A stretch of DNA of 5,594 bases from Deltaproteobacteria bacterium (GTDB taxonomy: Bacteria > Desulfobacterota > Binatia > UBA9968), in contig VBKX01000534.1 of assembly GCA_005879435.1 (NCBI GenBank), positions 1,872 through 7,465 on the forward strand. Reading direction: 5' to 3'. Position numbers and translations under genes: made by a program. Within the stretch, counting starts at the first letter, position 1. Each line of letters starts with the position of its first letter. Below are positions 5,540 to 5,594 of the stretch, piece after piece. A model generated the notes under the pieces. The model saw only the letters and a list, made by a program, of their open reading frames with translations. It was not told where the DNA came from and searched no databases.

Positions 5540-5547
5540 GCCTTCAC

Positions 5548-5594
5548 CTATTCCCACAATCCTTCGGGCAGCGGCAAGTCGGCGAGATCCTCCG
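5548..5594 (-). CDS. C-terminal end of an unidentified minus-strand gene (partial)
   Basis: From the right edge a minus-strand frame reads EDLADLPLPEGLWE and stops at TAG (5550-5548). The acidic, proline-containing end with a terminal tryptophan looks like a genuine protein C-terminus. The position, convergent with the substrate-binding protein gene and flanked by an intergenic repeat, fits. With only about 15 codons, no family can be assigned and the frame could be chance. Confidence 0.4.
   Translation of the reverse strand, partial: EDLADLPLPEGLWE

Overview
The window carries six complete protein genes and the probable tail of a seventh, plus several short intergenic repeats. The moderately high GC content, Shine-Dalgarno (SD) sites, Sec-exported solute receptor, F420-type luciferase-like oxidoreductase and scattered palindromic or low-complexity repeats suggest a free-living, probably uncultured soil or sediment bacterium. 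A deltaproteobacterial, Binatota, Rokubacteria or Tectomicrobia-like lineage would fit. The sequence alone does not fix the taxon, and there is no rRNA, tRNA, CRISPR array or transposase gene.

Left part (35-1939, + strand): a three-gene sigma/anti-sigma cassette. A soluble ChrR-like anti-sigma factor (zinc-binding N-terminal domain plus C-terminal cupin) comes first. An ECF sigma factor follows, and then a membrane-anchored RskA-like anti-sigma factor whose start overlaps the sigma stop codon (ATGA). The two anti-sigma factors have clearly homologous N-terminal zinc domains but unrelated sensor ends. One sigma factor may therefore answer to both a cytoplasmic and an envelope-side input, or the first anti-sigma may serve a sigma gene lying upstream of the window.

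Middle (1940-3568): the cassette is closed by two tandem palindromes and a T-rich stretch of three 9-base units. These repeats run into the 3' end of a minus-strand GNAT acetyltransferase gene and appear to have supplied its last residues and stop codon. Divergent from it, across a 58-base gap, is a luciferase-like (LLM class) probable F420-dependent oxidoreductase. Its start is set by an AAAGGA site upstream of ATG 2528.

Right part (3569-5594): a convergent intergenic region with a CCTCCCT/AGGGAGG hairpin, then a minus-strand member of the maleate isomerase/arylmalonate decarboxylase superfamily that looks shorter than its relatives near the C-terminus. Divergent from it is an exported NMT1/THI5-type ABC substrate-binding protein with no transporter partner in view. 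The window ends with a degenerate heptamer array and the apparent C-terminal codons of another minus-strand gene. The oxidoreductase, the isomerase-like protein and the solute receptor are families that could cooperate in uptake and breakdown of a small organic acid or heterocycle, but they are not in one operon and the substrate cannot be read from the sequence.
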